Shown: positions 37,347 through 46,446 of the stretch, one piece after another
Numbering within the stretch: the first letter of the stretch is position 1
Layout: the number at the start of each line of letters is the position of its first letter
NCBI RefSeq assembly: GCF_002927635.1
Contig: NZ_PRDS01000002.1
Location: 310,001 to 374,000 of the forward strand
Origin: Albidovulum inexpectatum
GTDB taxonomy: Bacteria; Pseudomonadota; Alphaproteobacteria; Rhodobacterales; Rhodobacteraceae
Reading direction: 5' to 3'
Length of the DNA: 64,000 nucleotides
Program-made: the position numbers and the translations under genes
Notes under the pieces: generated by a model
The model's input: only the letters and a program-made list of their open reading frames with translations
The model's database searches: none
What the model was told of the DNA's origin: nothing

Positions 37347-38717
37347 ATGGCGAAGTCTTCCTCCTCCTCCTTCGTGTGCAATGATTGCGGTGCGGTCCAC
37401 AAGAAATGGGCCGGGCGCTGTGACGCCTGCGGCGCGTGGAACAGCATCGTCGAGGAGGCGCCCCTGTCGGCCGGGCCAAGGACGGCCGGCCTGGGCGCCG
37501 GCCGCGGACGCAGGATTGCGCTGTCCAGCCTTTCCTCGGCCGAAGAGCCGCCGCCAAGGACGATGTCGGGCCTGCCCGAACTGGACCGCGTTCTGGGCGG
37601 CGGGCTGGTGGCCGCCTCGGCAACGCTGGTCGGAGGCGATCCGGGCATCGGCAAATCGACACTTCTGCTGCAGGCCGCGGCAGCCTTCGCGCGGCAGGGC
37701 CTGTCGTGCCTTTACGTATCCGGGGAAGAGGCCGCCGCCCAGGTGCGGATGCGCGCGCGCCGGCTGGGCCTTGCGGATGCGCCCGTGCAACTGGCGGCCG
37801 AAACTTCGTTGCGCGACATACTGACGACTTTGGACGCGCTGCGCCCCGATCTTGCGATCATCGACTCGATCCAGACGATGTGGGCGGACAACGTCGATTC
37901 AGCCCCCGGTTCGGTAACTCAAGTGCGCGCCGCCGCGCACGAGCTGGTCAATTTCGCCAAACGGCGCGGCACATCCGTCATCCTGGTGGGCCATGTCACT
38001 AAGGATGGACAGATTGCAGGCCCGCGCGTGGTCGAACACATGGTCGATACGGTCCTGTATTTCGAAGGCGAACGCGGCCATCAGTTCCGCATCCTGCGCG
38101 CGGTCAAGAACCGCTTTGGCCCCGCCGACGAGATTGGCGTGTTCGAGATGACCGGCGCGGGGCTCAGCGAGGTGGCAAACCCATCGGCCGTGTTCCTGTC
38201 GGATCGTGGCCAGGCGACGCCGGGATCGGCCGTCTTTGCCGGCATCGAGGGCACCCGCCCCGTGCTGACCGAGATCCAGGCGCTGGTCGCGCCCTCGCCG
38301 CTTGGGACGCCCCGGCGCACCGTCGTGGGGCTGGATGCGGCGCGCCTGTCCACGATACTTGCGGTGCTGGAAGCGCGTTGCGGCATTCCCTTTGCCGGGC
38401 TTGACGTGTTTCTCAACGTCGCCGGCGGCATGCGCGTCACCGAACCAGCCGCCGATCTGGCCGTGGCCGCTTCCCTGTTGTCCGCGCGTGAGGACGTCGC
38501 GCTGCCGCCAGACATGGTCATTTTCGGCGAAATCAGCCTCTCGGGGGCGCTTCGTCCGGTCACGCAAACCGAAAACAGGTTGAAAGAGGCGCAAAAACTT
38601 GGTTTCACACAGGCGATTGCGCCGGAAAAAAGCAAGCAGACCGCTGTTCAGGGCATACGGGTGCGCAAGATGCCCGACCTGATCACATTCGTTGGCGACG
38701 TATTCGCCGCCGGCTGA
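37347..38717 (+). CDS. radA: DNA repair protein RadA
   Basis: RadA helps process recombination intermediates through a RecA-like ATPase with branch-migration activity. The 456-residue protein has an N-terminal C4 zinc finger (FVCNDCGAVHKKWAGRCDAC), Walker A GGDPGIGKSTLLLQ, the RadA-specific KNRFGPADEIGVFEM and a C-terminal Lon-like domain with GLDVFLNVAGGMRVTEPAAD. AGGAAA at good spacing marks the ATG at 37347. cvpA follows 15 bp later. Confidence 0.97.
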   Translation: MAKSSSSSFVCNDCGAVHKKWAGRCDACGAWNSIVEEAPLSAGPRTAGLGAGRGRRIALSSLSSAEEPPPRTMSGLPELDRVLGGGLVAASATLVGGDPGIGKSTLLLQAAAAFARQGLSCLYVSGEEAAAQVRMRARRLGLADAPVQLAAETSLRDILTTLDALRPDLAIIDSIQTMWADNVDSAPGSVTQVRAAAHELVNFAKRRGTSVILVGHVTKDGQIAGPRVVEHMVDTVLYFEGERGHQFRILRAVKNRFGPADEIGVFEMTGAGLSEVANPSAVFLSDRGQATPGSAVFAGIEGTRPVLTEIQALVAPSPLGTPRRTVVGLDAARLSTILAVLEARCGIPFAGLDVFLNVAGGMRVTEPAADLAVAASLLSAREDVALPPDMVIFGEISLSGALRPVTQTENRLKEAQKLGFTQAIAPEKSKQTAVQGIRVRKMPDLITFVGDVFAAG

Positions 38718-38732
38718 GCAAGGAGCGAGGGC

Positions 38733-39338
38733 ATGGAAGGTTTCACCATCGTTGACGCCGTGGTGGCGGTCGTCATTCTGGTTTCTGCGATCCTGGCCTA
38801 TGGCCGTGGTTTCGTGCGCGAGGTTCTGGCAATCGCCGGCTGGGTCATCGCCGCGATCGTGGCCTATACCTTTGCGCCACAGGCCGAACCGCTGGTCAGC
38901 CAGATCCCGGTTCTGGACAAGTTCCTGGGAGACAGCTGTGAGCTGTCGATGGTTGCGGCCTTTGCGGGCGTGTTTGCGCTGGCGCTGATCGTGATGGCGA
39001 TCTTCACGCCGCTGTTTTCGTCCGCGGTTCGCAATTCGGCGCTTTCCGGCCTGGATCAGGCGCTGGGATTTCTCTTCGGCGTGGCGCGCGGCATGCTGCT
39101 GGTGGCCATCGCCTTCGTGGTCTATGACCGCGTGCTGGCTGACGCGACGATCCCCGTGGTCGAGAAATCCCGTTCCGCGGCCGCCTTCTCGTCGGTTCAG
39201 GACCGCCTGAACGAAGCCGTGCCCGAGGACGCCCCGCGTTGGGTCATGGAGCGTTACCAAGGCCTGGTCGGCGCATGCGGCGCGCCGGTCCAGACGGAAG
39301 CCGGCCCCACCCTGATCACGCCCCCGCAGTCCAACTGA
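38733..39338 (+). CDS. cvpA: CvpA-family membrane protein
   Basis: A 201-residue protein with four hydrophobic segments and the CvpA motifs DAVVAVVILVSAILAYGRGF and SGLDQALGFLFGVARGML. CvpA is a membrane protein of unsettled function, first tied to colicin V production. Gene order radA-cvpA-purF places it directly before purF, a common arrangement also seen in E. coli for cvpA-purF. The C-terminal third is cytoplasmic or periplasmic with no motif visible. AAGGAGCGAGG precedes the ATG. Confidence 0.92.
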   Translation: MEGFTIVDAVVAVVILVSAILAYGRGFVREVLAIAGWVIAAIVAYTFAPQAEPLVSQIPVLDKFLGDSCELSMVAAFAGVFALALIVMAIFTPLFSSAVRNSALSGLDQALGFLFGVARGMLLVAIAFVVYDRVLADATIPVVEKSRSAAAFSSVQDRLNEAVPEDAPRWVMERYQGLVGACGAPVQTEAGPTLITPPQSN

Positions 39339-39376
39339 GCTGTGCGAGATTGTGACAACAGCCGGGTAACCAGGAC

Positions 39377-39405
39377 GTGACACGCGGGCGCAAAACGCCT
39401 AAATG
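39377..39405 (+). promoter_or_regulatory. Predicted purF promoter
   Basis: GTGACA (39377-39382), a 17-bp spacer and TAAATG (39400-39405) sit 38 bp before the purF ATG. The -35 matches five of six consensus bases. No purine operator could be recognised. Confidence 0.45.
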
Positions 39406-39443
39406 AAAGTCCGAACACGCATCCCCGGATTCGGAGCAGGCCC

Positions 39444-40904
39444 ATGCGCCCCTTCCTGAGCCACCCCTTCGACGACGACAAGTTGAAGGAGGAGTGCGGC
39501 GTCTTTGGCGTCATCGGCGTAAGCGACGCGGCCAGTTTCGTCGCCCTTGGTCTTCATGCACTGCAACATCGCGGACAAGAGGCCGGCGGTATCGTCAGCT
39601 ATCACCCCGAACACGGCTTCAACTCGGCCCGGCGCTTTGGCTATGTGCGGGACAATTTCACCCGAACCGATGTCATGGCCACCCTGCCCGGCAGCCTGGC
39701 CATCGGCCATGTGCGCTATTCCACCGCGGGGTCAAAGGGCGCGACGGCGATCCGCGACGTGCAGCCCTTCTTCGGCGAATTCTCGATCGGCGGCTGCGCG
39801 ATTGCGCACAATGGCAACCTGACCAATGCCGCCCAGCTGCGGCGCGAGCTGATCGACCGCGGGGCGATCTTCCAGTCATCCTCGGACAGCGAATGCATCA
39901 TCCACCTGATGGCGCGATCGATGCAGCGTACGCTGTCCGAACGCATCAAGGACGCACTGCGCCATGTCGAGGGCGCATTCTCGGTCATCGCGATGACACG
40001 AACCAAGCTGATCGGCGTGCGCGATCCGCTGGGCGTGCGTCCGCTTGTGCTGGGGCGCATCGGCGAAGGCTATGCCCTGTCGTCGGAAACCTGCGCACTG
40101 GACATCATCGGCGCGGAATTCATCCGCGAGATCGAGCCCGGTGAAATGGTCGTCATCGAAAAGGGCGAAATCCATTCCTCGCGCCCCTTTGCGCCCGCAA
40201 AGCCACGCTTCTGCATCTTCGAGCATGTCTATTTCTCGCGCCCTGATTCGATCCTTGGCGGCCGGTCGGTATATGAAACGCGCCGCCAGATCGGCGTCGA
40301 ACTGGCACGCGAAGCCCCCGTCGAGGCGGATCTGGTCTGTCCCGTGCCCGATTCCGGCACCCCGGCGGCGATCGGATATGCCGCCGAATCCGGCATTCCC
40401 TTTGGCATGGGGATCGTGCGTAACCAATACATGGGCCGCACCTTCATCGAACCGACCGAACAGATCCGCAACATGGGCGTGCGGCTGAAGCTGAACGTCA
40501 ATCGCGCCCTCGTGCGCGGCAAGCGGATCGTTCTGGTCGATGACAGCGTCGTGCGCGGGACGACAAGCCGCAAGATCAAGGACATGATCCTGGATGCCGG
40601 CGCGGCCGAGGTGCATTTCCGCATTGCCTCGCCCCCCACGGCATGGCCGTGCTTCTATGGCGTGGATACGCCCGAACGCAGCAAGCTTCTCGCCGCCTCG
40701 ATGTCCGAAGAGGAGATGCGGGAATGGATCGGCGTGGACAGCCTGAAATTCGTCTCTCTCGACGGGCTGTATCGCGCGGTCGGCGAAACGCAGGGCCGCA
40801 ATCGCGAATGCCCGCAATATTGCGATGCCTGCTTCTCGGGTGAATATCCCATCGCCCCTTCGGATCAGATCGCCAAGGGCTTTCAGATCAAGGCAGCCGA
40901 GTAA
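39444..40904 (+). CDS. purF: Amidophosphoribosyltransferase
   Basis: PurF makes phosphoribosylamine from PRPP and glutamine, the first committed step of purine synthesis. The 486-residue protein has a 17-residue propeptide before the N-terminal nucleophile Cys18 (KLKEECGVFGVIG), the glutaminase motif HVRYSTAGSK and the PRPP loop RIVLVDDSVVRGTTSRK. Cysteines (CIFEHVYFSRPDS, CPQYCDACFSGEYP) mark the 4Fe-4S form of the enzyme. A DUF1284 gene follows after 11 bp with a GTG start. Confidence 0.97.
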   Translation: MRPFLSHPFDDDKLKEECGVFGVIGVSDAASFVALGLHALQHRGQEAGGIVSYHPEHGFNSARRFGYVRDNFTRTDVMATLPGSLAIGHVRYSTAGSKGATAIRDVQPFFGEFSIGGCAIAHNGNLTNAAQLRRELIDRGAIFQSSSDSECIIHLMARSMQRTLSERIKDALRHVEGAFSVIAMTRTKLIGVRDPLGVRPLVLGRIGEGYALSSETCALDIIGAEFIREIEPGEMVVIEKGEIHSSRPFAPAKPRFCIFEHVYFSRPDSILGGRSVYETRRQIGVELAREAPVEADLVCPVPDSGTPAAIGYAAESGIPFGMGIVRNQYMGRTFIEPTEQIRNMGVRLKLNVNRALVRGKRIVLVDDSVVRGTTSRKIKDMILDAGAAEVHFRIASPPTAWPCFYGVDTPERSKLLAASMSEEEMREWIGVDSLKFVSLDGLYRAVGETQGRNRECPQYCDACFSGEYPIAPSDQIAKGFQIKAAE

Positions 40905-40915
40905 GGGGAACAGCC

Positions 40916-41434
40916 GTGGGCGCAGACGGCGTGGCAGCGCGCAAGGACGACAGGCCCATCCGCTTCCGACCCCATCACTTCCTGTGTGCGCTTGGATTCC
41001 AGGGCAAGGGCTACTCGGACCGCTTCACCGCGAACATGGCCGCGATCGTGGATGGCCGGCTGCGGGCGCCGGGTGGCGATGATCTGGAAATTCAGGTCAT
41101 CGGTGCCGCGGACGACATTTGCGCCCCCTGCCCCAAACGCATCGGCCGTGCCTGCACCACCGAATCGCGCATTCGTGTTCTGGACCGCGCCCATGCCGCC
41201 GCGCTGCGGCTTGCCCCGCGTGAAATCCTGACCTGGGGCGAGGCCAAAGCCCGCATTCTGGCCCATGTGCCGCCCGGCAGTCTGAAAAACCTGTGCCGTG
41301 GATGCCAATGGGAGCCGCTGGGCCTTTGCGAAGCAGCCTTGGCCGATCTTCACCGCAGCTGCTCCAGCCTGAACGCCGATGCGACCGGGCCAGAGGCCGA
41401 AAGCAAAACGCCGCCCGAAGGCGGCGTTCGCTGA
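40916..41434 (+). CDS. Cys-rich DUF1284 protein
   Basis: A 172-residue DUF1284 protein starting at GTG with AGGGGA six bases before it. It has HHFLCALGFQGKGYS, the CAPC pair in DDICAPCPKRIGRACTTE, and the pair in NLCRGCQWEPLGLC. Nine or so cysteines, several as CxxC, suggest an Fe-S or zinc site. Neither activity nor partner is known to me. It is probably in the purF transcript. The last residues lie inside the hairpin that serves as the bioY terminator. Confidence 0.82.
   Translation: MGADGVAARKDDRPIRFRPHHFLCALGFQGKGYSDRFTANMAAIVDGRLRAPGGDDLEIQVIGAADDICAPCPKRIGRACTTESRIRVLDRAHAAALRLAPREILTWGEAKARILAHVPPGSLKNLCRGCQWEPLGLCEAALADLHRSCSSLNADATGPEAESKTPPEGGVR
41408..41427 (-). terminator. Terminator of bioY
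   Basis: In the bioY transcript ACGCCGCC pairs with GGCGGCGT around a UUCG tetraloop and runs into TTTGCTTT, a good Rho-independent terminator. It overlaps the 3' end of the convergent DUF1284 gene. Confidence 0.75.
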
Positions 41435-41454
41435 AATCATCGTCTTTTCGGCTG

Positions 41455-42045
41455 TCAGGCCCGACGCCCCTTCAGCGCAGCCCAGCCACCGGACACGACC
41501 AGCGCGGCCAGAACCGCCTTCACAGCATCGCCCAGCAGGAACGGCGCCATGTAGTACTGCCAGATCATGGCGAAATTGTCCGCGCCCCATTTCGAGGCAT
41601 CCAGACCCAGAAGCTCGGCCAGAGCCATCGCCCAAGCCACACCGGGAACGTAGAGCAGCGCCGAGGCCAGAATGCACACAGCCGCAGTCGCCAGCACGCC
41701 GCGCACACCCCGATCGGCAGCATAGCCAACCATCCAGGCCATGAAGACAAAGCCGACCAGGAAGCCGGCGGTCGGGCCGAAGAAGGCCGCGCCATTCGCG
41801 CCATTGGCAAAGACCGGCAGGCCCATCGCGCCCTCGACCAGATAGGCCAGCACGGTGGCCGCGCCAAGCCGCGCGCCATAGGTCAGGCCAACGATCAGGA
41901 TGGCCAGCGTCTGCAGCGTCATCGGCACCGGAATCATCGGCACCGAGATCTGCGCGGCGATGGCAATGAACAAGGACCCGCCCAGCACCATAAGCGCGCG
42001 GACGGGCAGCGACTGCGAGGGCGCAAGAGCCTTTGCAAGCGTCAT
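41455..42045 (-). CDS. bioY: Biotin transporter S component
   Basis: BioY is the biotin-binding membrane subunit of an ECF-type importer and can work alone in some bacteria. The 196-residue protein has six or so hydrophobic helices, the VPMIPVPMTLQTLAILIVGL segment and GPTAGFLVGFVFMAWMVGY. No bioM or bioN lies beside it, so it may function alone or use shared subunits. AAGGA precedes the ATG. I saw no TTATNNATAA BioR-type site in the upstream gap. birA is 14 kb away. Confidence 0.94.
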   Translation of the reverse strand: MTLAKALAPSQSLPVRALMVLGGSLFIAIAAQISVPMIPVPMTLQTLAILIVGLTYGARLGAATVLAYLVEGAMGLPVFANGANGAAFFGPTAGFLVGFVFMAWMVGYAADRGVRGVLATAAVCILASALLYVPGVAWAMALAELLGLDASKWGADNFAMIWQYYMAPFLLGDAVKAVLAALVVSGGWAALKGRRA

Positions 42046-42157
42046 CGACTGTATCCTTCCCTAGGGGTTCTTCATCGCGCGCAATGTTGCCGCAGGGCGC
42101 GGTCAAGTCAATGAATTGTTGTTGTCATCCGCGGCGGCTGGTGGCAATGCAGGCCGC

Positions 42158-42811
42158 ATGAACGATACCGATACGAAAATTGCACTCGTCACCGGCGCGT
42201 CTCGCGGGCTGGGCTTTGCCATGGCACGCGAACTGGCCGCGCGCGGCTATCACGTCCTGGCCGTCGCCCGCACCGTTGGCGCGCTGGAAGAGCTGGACGA
42301 TCGCATCCGCGAGACCGGCGGCAGCGCCACGCTTGCACCTCTCGACATCACCGATGACAGAGCGATGGCCCATCTGGCGCGTTCGATCATGGAGCGCTGG
42401 GGCCGGCTGGACTTTTGGGCGCATTGCGCGATCCACGCAGCCCCCCTGACGCCCGCGGGCCATCTGGACCCTAAGGATTTCGACCGATCGGTCGCATGCA
42501 ACATGCGGGCGACGGCTTCGCTGATCCCGATGCTGGAACCGTTGCTGCGCGCCTCGGGCGGCAAGGCGCTGTTCTTCGATGACCCGCATGAGGGCGAAAA
42601 GTTCTTTGCCACCTATGCCGCGACCAAGGCCGGACAGATTGCGCTGGCGCGCGCCTGGGCAGCCGAATCCGAACGGATCGGTCCGCGCGTCATCATTGCG
42701 CGCCCCGATCCCATGCCCACGGCAACCCGCGCCCGCTTCTTCCCCGGAGAGGATCGCGCGCAGCTCTCTGACCCGGCATCTCAAGCGCGCCGGATCCTGG
42801 ACGCCCTGTGA
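42158..42811 (+). CDS. SDR-family oxidoreductase, atypical active site
   Basis: A 217-residue short-chain dehydrogenase/reductase. The cofactor motif TGASRGLGFAMAREL and the YAATK (YxxxK) of the catalytic site are intact, but the usual catalytic Ser is not at its place (the segment is FFDDPHEGEKFFATY). It may be weakly active or act on an unusual substrate. It is shorter than most SDRs. It is divergent from bioY and lies 77 bp before surE. Confidence 0.85.
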   Translation: MNDTDTKIALVTGASRGLGFAMARELAARGYHVLAVARTVGALEELDDRIRETGGSATLAPLDITDDRAMAHLARSIMERWGRLDFWAHCAIHAAPLTPAGHLDPKDFDRSVACNMRATASLIPMLEPLLRASGGKALFFDDPHEGEKFFATYAATKAGQIALARAWAAESERIGPRVIIARPDPMPTATRARFFPGEDRAQLSDPASQARRILDAL

Positions 42812-42888
42812 TCCGGCGGCTTTACGCGCCTTTCCCTGTCGTCTAATCAGAACCTGCGGCCAGCCCGGCCGGCTTGGGGAAAACGGTC

Positions 42889-43674
42889 ATGCGCATCCTG
42901 ATCACGAACGATGACGGCATCAATGCGCCGGGGCTCGAGGTTCTGACCGAAATCGCCAATGCGATCGCGGGCCCGGATGGCGAGGTATGGACCGTCGCGC
43001 CCGCCTTCGAACAATCCGGCGTTGCGCATTGCATCAGCTATACCCATCCGATGATGATCGCCCGGTTGGCCCCGCGCCGCTATGCGGCCGAGGGCAGCCC
43101 GGCGGACTGCGTTCTGGCCGGTATCTATGACGTGTTGCAGGGCGGGCGGCCGGATCTGGTTCTGTCCGGCGTCAATCGCGGCAACAACGCGGCCGAGAAC
43201 GTGCTGTATTCCGGCACGGTCGGCGGTGCCATGGAAGCCGCGCTGCAAGGCGTGCCGGCGATTGCTCTCAGCCAGTTCATGGGGCCCGAGACGCAGGACC
43301 TGGAAGATCCATTCGAAGCCGCGCGCGTCCACGGCGCCGATGTCGTGCGCCGCCTGCTGGATCGCGCGATATGGGACCGCGATGACTATCGGCTGTTCTA
43401 CAATGTGAATTTCCCCCCCCTGCCCGCGGCCAGGGTCAAGGGGATGAAGGTTGCCGCGCAGGGCTATCGCACGGATACGTTCTTTGGCGTCGAGCCGCAT
43501 ATCTCGCCATCGGGGCGCAAGTTCCTGTGGATCACCGGCGGCCCGCAGCACAAGCCGACGGCACCCGGCACGGATGTGGCAGTGAACCTGGATGGCTGGA
43601 TCTCGATCACGCCGATGCGGGCCGATCTGACGGCGCATGACGTTCTGTCCGATCTCGAGGCGCGGCTGGGATGA
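42889..43674 (+). CDS. surE: 5'-nucleotidase SurE
   Basis: SurE is a metal-dependent nucleoside-monophosphate phosphatase. The 261-residue protein starts [16 protein letters not shown], with the metal-binding NDDG, then [23 protein letters not shown]. The ATG at 42889 has GGGGAA eight bases upstream; an upstream ATG five codons earlier is less likely. It overlaps pcm by four bases, giving the surE-pcm pair seen in many proteobacteria. Confidence 0.96.
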   Translation: MRILITNDDGINAPGLEVLTEIANAIAGPDGEVWTVAPAFEQSGVAHCISYTHPMMIARLAPRRYAAEGSPADCVLAGIYDVLQGGRPDLVLSGVNRGNNAAENVLYSGTVGGAMEAALQGVPAIALSQFMGPETQDLEDPFEAARVHGADVVRRLLDRAIWDRDDYRLFYNVNFPPLPAARVKGMKVAAQGYRTDTFFGVEPHISPSGRKFLWITGGPQHKPTAPGTDVAVNLDGWISITPMRADLTAHDVLSDLEARLG

Positions 43675-44312
43675 ACGACATCTCTGAACGCAAGATGCGG
43701 TTCCTGTACGCGTTGCGATCGCGCGGCGTCACGGATTCGCGGGTGTTGACGGCGATGGAGCAGATCGACCGGGGTGCCTTTGTGCGCGGCATCTTTGCCG
43801 AGCGCGCCTATGACGATACGCCGCTGCCCATCGCCTGCGGCCAGACGATCAGCCAGCCTTCCGTCGTGGGCCTGATGACCCAGGCGCTCGAACCGGGGCC
43901 GCGCGACAAGGTGCTGGAGGTCGGCACGGGCTCGGGATACCAAGCTGCGGTGCTCAGCCTGCTTGTCCGGCGCGTATATACCGTCGATCGCCATCGCCGC
44001 CTGGTGCGCGAGGCCGAAGAGGTCTTTCGCAAGCTGGATCTGACCAACATCACCACGATCGTCGGCGATGGCAGTCACGGCCTGCCCGATCAGGCGCCCT
44101 TCGACCGCATCATCGTGACAGCCGCAGCCGAGGACCCGCCCGGCCCCCTATTGGCGCAACTCAAGGTCGGGGGTATCATGGTCGTGCCGGTCGGCCAGTC
44201 CGATACCGTGCAGCATCTGATCAAGGTCCGCCGGCTGGAAACGGGCTATGACTACGAAGAGCTGCGGCCGGTGCGCTTTGTCCCGCTGATCGAGGGCGTG
44301 GCGCAGGACTAG
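43671..44312 (+). CDS. pcm: Protein-L-isoaspartate O-methyltransferase
   Basis: Pcm repairs isoaspartyl residues in aged proteins using SAM. The 213-residue protein has the family motifs [32 protein letters not shown] (SAM loop) and [14 protein letters not shown]. It overlaps the surE stop by four bases and is followed 61 bp later by the NlpD-like gene. The surE-pcm-nlpD order matches that of E. coli. Confidence 0.96.
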   Translation: MNDISERKMRFLYALRSRGVTDSRVLTAMEQIDRGAFVRGIFAERAYDDTPLPIACGQTISQPSVVGLMTQALEPGPRDKVLEVGTGSGYQAAVLSLLVRRVYTVDRHRRLVREAEEVFRKLDLTNITTIVGDGSHGLPDQAPFDRIIVTAAAEDPPGPLLAQLKVGGIMVVPVGQSDTVQHLIKVRRLETGYDYEELRPVRFVPLIEGVAQD

Positions 44313-44373
44313 ACAGACCCGGTCAGGCAAACACATAACGCCCGCAAAGGGCGAACAGTACGAGGAACGAGCA

Positions 44374-45543
44374 ATGACCCATCCCCGCCAAGGAACTCTG
44401 CTGCGCGCCATGGCCCTGGCCGGGTCGGTGCTTGCACTGGCCGCCTGCGAATCCGACGGCAATTTCGATTACGACCTGCGCAATTTCGGCAGCGTCGGCT
44501 TGGACACCACGGCCGCCGCTCGCGCGGCCCAGCCGCGTCCGCAGCCGGATTCGCGCGGGGTGATCACCTATCCCAATTACCAGATCGCAATCGCGCGTCC
44601 GGGCGATACGGTCGCCACCGTCGCGAACCGCATCGGCATCTCGCCCGGCGAGCTTGCCCGCTATAACGCGATCCAGCCCGACACGCCCCTGCGCACGGGC
44701 GAGGTTCTGGCCCTGCCCGTCCGCGTACCCGGCGAGCTGACGACCGCACCGGCCTCTGGTACGGGCACGGGTGGCCGGATCGATGTCACGACCATTGCCT
44801 CGTCGGCGATTGACCGGGCCGAAGGGCAAGCCGGCACCGCCGCGCAGCCGAGCAGCGCCCCGCTTGCGCCCGAACCCGTTCGCCACCGCGTCGCGCGTGG
44901 CGAGACAGCCTATTCCATCGCGCGGCTTTACAATGTGCCCGTGAAGGCATTGGCAGACTGGAACGGCCTTGGCCCCGATCTTGCGCTGCGCGAGGGGCAG
45001 ACGCTGATCATTCCCGTCACGACGGCGACGCCACCCGCGCCCACCCAGGTCGTGACACCGCCCGGCACCGGATCGCCAACCCCCGTTCCGCCATCGGCCA
45101 CCAAGCCCTTGCCACAGGAAAAGACCGAGCCCGCGGCCAAGCCGGTGGAAAAACCGAAGCAGCCCGATCTGGGATCTCAGCAGACCGCGGCCTCGAACGC
45201 GCGGCTGGCGATGCCCGTTCAGGGCAAGATCATCCGCGGCTATTCCGAAAAGACCAAGGGCATCGACATCGCCGCGGCAGCCGGCACACCCGTCAGGGCG
45301 GCCGAAGCGGGCCAGGTGGCGGTCATCACCAAGGACACGAAGGAAGTCACCGTCATCGTGCTGCGGCATGAAGGCAACCTGCTGACCTTCTATGCCAATG
45401 TCGGCGATGTGAAGGTGAAGAAGGGCGACCGGGTCAGCCGCGGGCAGGTGATCGCGACGGTTGCCAATACCGACCCCGCCTTCCTGCGCTTTGGCGTCAG
45501 CGAAGGGGCAAACAGCGTGGACCCCACGCCCTATCTGAAATGA
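44374..45543 (+). CDS. nlpD: NlpD-like lipoprotein, two LysM domains and a degenerate LytM domain
   Basis: A 389-residue lipoprotein with lipobox LAAC (Cys25), two LysM repeats (about 70-115, IARPGDTVATVANRIGIS; about 170-215, RVARGETAYSIARLYNVP), a Pro/Thr/Lys-rich linker and a C-terminal LytM/M23 domain. The zinc ligands of active M23 enzymes are replaced: the first HxGxD site reads KTKGID, the HxH is YAN, and the LHFE His is Arg (LRFGVSE). This fits NlpD/EnvC proteins, which activate amidases instead of cutting peptidoglycan. It should bind the cell wall from the outer membrane. It closes the surE-pcm-nlpD unit. Confidence 0.93.
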   Translation: MTHPRQGTLLRAMALAGSVLALAACESDGNFDYDLRNFGSVGLDTTAAARAAQPRPQPDSRGVITYPNYQIAIARPGDTVATVANRIGISPGELARYNAIQPDTPLRTGEVLALPVRVPGELTTAPASGTGTGGRIDVTTIASSAIDRAEGQAGTAAQPSSAPLAPEPVRHRVARGETAYSIARLYNVPVKALADWNGLGPDLALREGQTLIIPVTTATPPAPTQVVTPPGTGSPTPVPPSATKPLPQEKTEPAAKPVEKPKQPDLGSQQTAASNARLAMPVQGKIIRGYSEKTKGIDIAAAAGTPVRAAEAGQVAVITKDTKEVTVIVLRHEGNLLTFYANVGDVKVKKGDRVSRGQVIATVANTDPAFLRFGVSEGANSVDPTPYLK

Positions 45544-45547
45544 AACA

Positions 45548-45570
45548 GCCCCCGGCGCGCGGCCGGGGGC
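45548..45570. terminator. Hairpin between nlpD and DUF815
   Basis: A 9-bp perfect stem (GCCCCCGGC) with a 5-base loop begins four bases after the nlpD stop. No long T-run on either side; it may act for both convergent transcripts. Confidence 0.5.
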
Positions 45571-45600
45571 GCATCATGCGCGTCGCAATCGGGTCCCGGA

Positions 45601-46446
45601 TCAGTTCAGGCGAATCCCGCGCCGCCCGGCCAGATCGGTGAAGAACTGCCAGGCCACCCGGCCCGAGCGCCCTCCGCGCGTGGCCTGCCATTCGATTGCC
45701 TCGGCGCGCAGCGTGGCGTCATCGATATCGACACCATAGGCATCGCAATAGCCGCGGATCATCGCCAGGTATTCGTCCTGGCTGCAGGGATGGAACCCCA
45801 GCCACAGGCCGAAACGATCGGACAGCGAGACCTTTTCCTCGACGGCTTCGGACGGATTGATCGCGGTCGAGCGCTCATTTTCGATCATGTCTCGGGGCAT
45901 GAGGTGGCGACGGTTGGAGGTTGCGTAAAAGATCACGTTCTCGGGCCGCCCCTCGATCCCGCCATCCAGCACGGCCTTCAGCGACTTGTAATGTTGATCG
46001 TCATGGCTGAACGACAGATCGTCGCAGAACAGGATGAAGCGGTGCTGCCGCGCGGCTCGCAGGTGATGCAGAAGGCGTCCGACCGACGGCAGATCCTCGC
46101 GTGACAGCTCGACGATCTTCAGCGGCAATCCCTGGCGCAGGACCTCGGCATGGACGGCCTTGACCAGCGAGGACTTGCCCATACCGCGCGCGCCCCACAA
46201 TAGCGCATTGTTGGCCGGAAATCCGCGCGCGAACTGCAACGTATTGGCCAGCAGCGCGTCGCGTGCACGTTCGACCCCGACAAGCAGCGACAGATCGACC
46301 CGCGAAACCTGTGGCACTGGCTCCAGACGCTCGGGAGAAACATGCCAGACAAAGGCGTCGGCCAGCGCGAAATCCGGATCGCGCGGCGGCTGTGGCGCAA
46401 GCCGTTCCAGCGCCTCGGCGATACGGGTCAGCAGATCATCCCTCAT
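45601..46446 (-). CDS. DUF815 AAA-type ATPase
   Basis: A 281-residue P-loop protein of the DUF815 family with Walker A LLWGARGMGKSSLVKA (about 81-96), Walker B FILFCDDLSF and an arginine-containing sensor TSNRRHLMPRDM. No substrate is known. The start codon overlaps the tatC stop (TGATG), so it is coupled to the tatABC unit. This linkage suggests a role tied to export or protein folding, but that is speculation. Confidence 0.9.
   Translation of the reverse strand: MRDDLLTRIAEALERLAPQPPRDPDFALADAFVWHVSPERLEPVPQVSRVDLSLLVGVERARDALLANTLQFARGFPANNALLWGARGMGKSSLVKAVHAEVLRQGLPLKIVELSREDLPSVGRLLHHLRAARQHRFILFCDDLSFSHDDQHYKSLKAVLDGGIEGRPENVIFYATSNRRHLMPRDMIENERSTAINPSEAVEEKVSLSDRFGLWLGFHPCSQDEYLAMIRGYCDAYGVDIDDATLRAEAIEWQATRGGRSGRVAWQFFTDLAGRRGIRLN

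Noticed and set aside
35373-37790. A longer PHA synthase starting near 37790
   Set aside because: The extra part lies opposite radA and has no PhaC similarity; a good SD precedes the ATG at 37217.
42046-42157. A BioR operator before bioY
   Set aside because: I looked for TTATNNATAA on both strands in the gap and found none.
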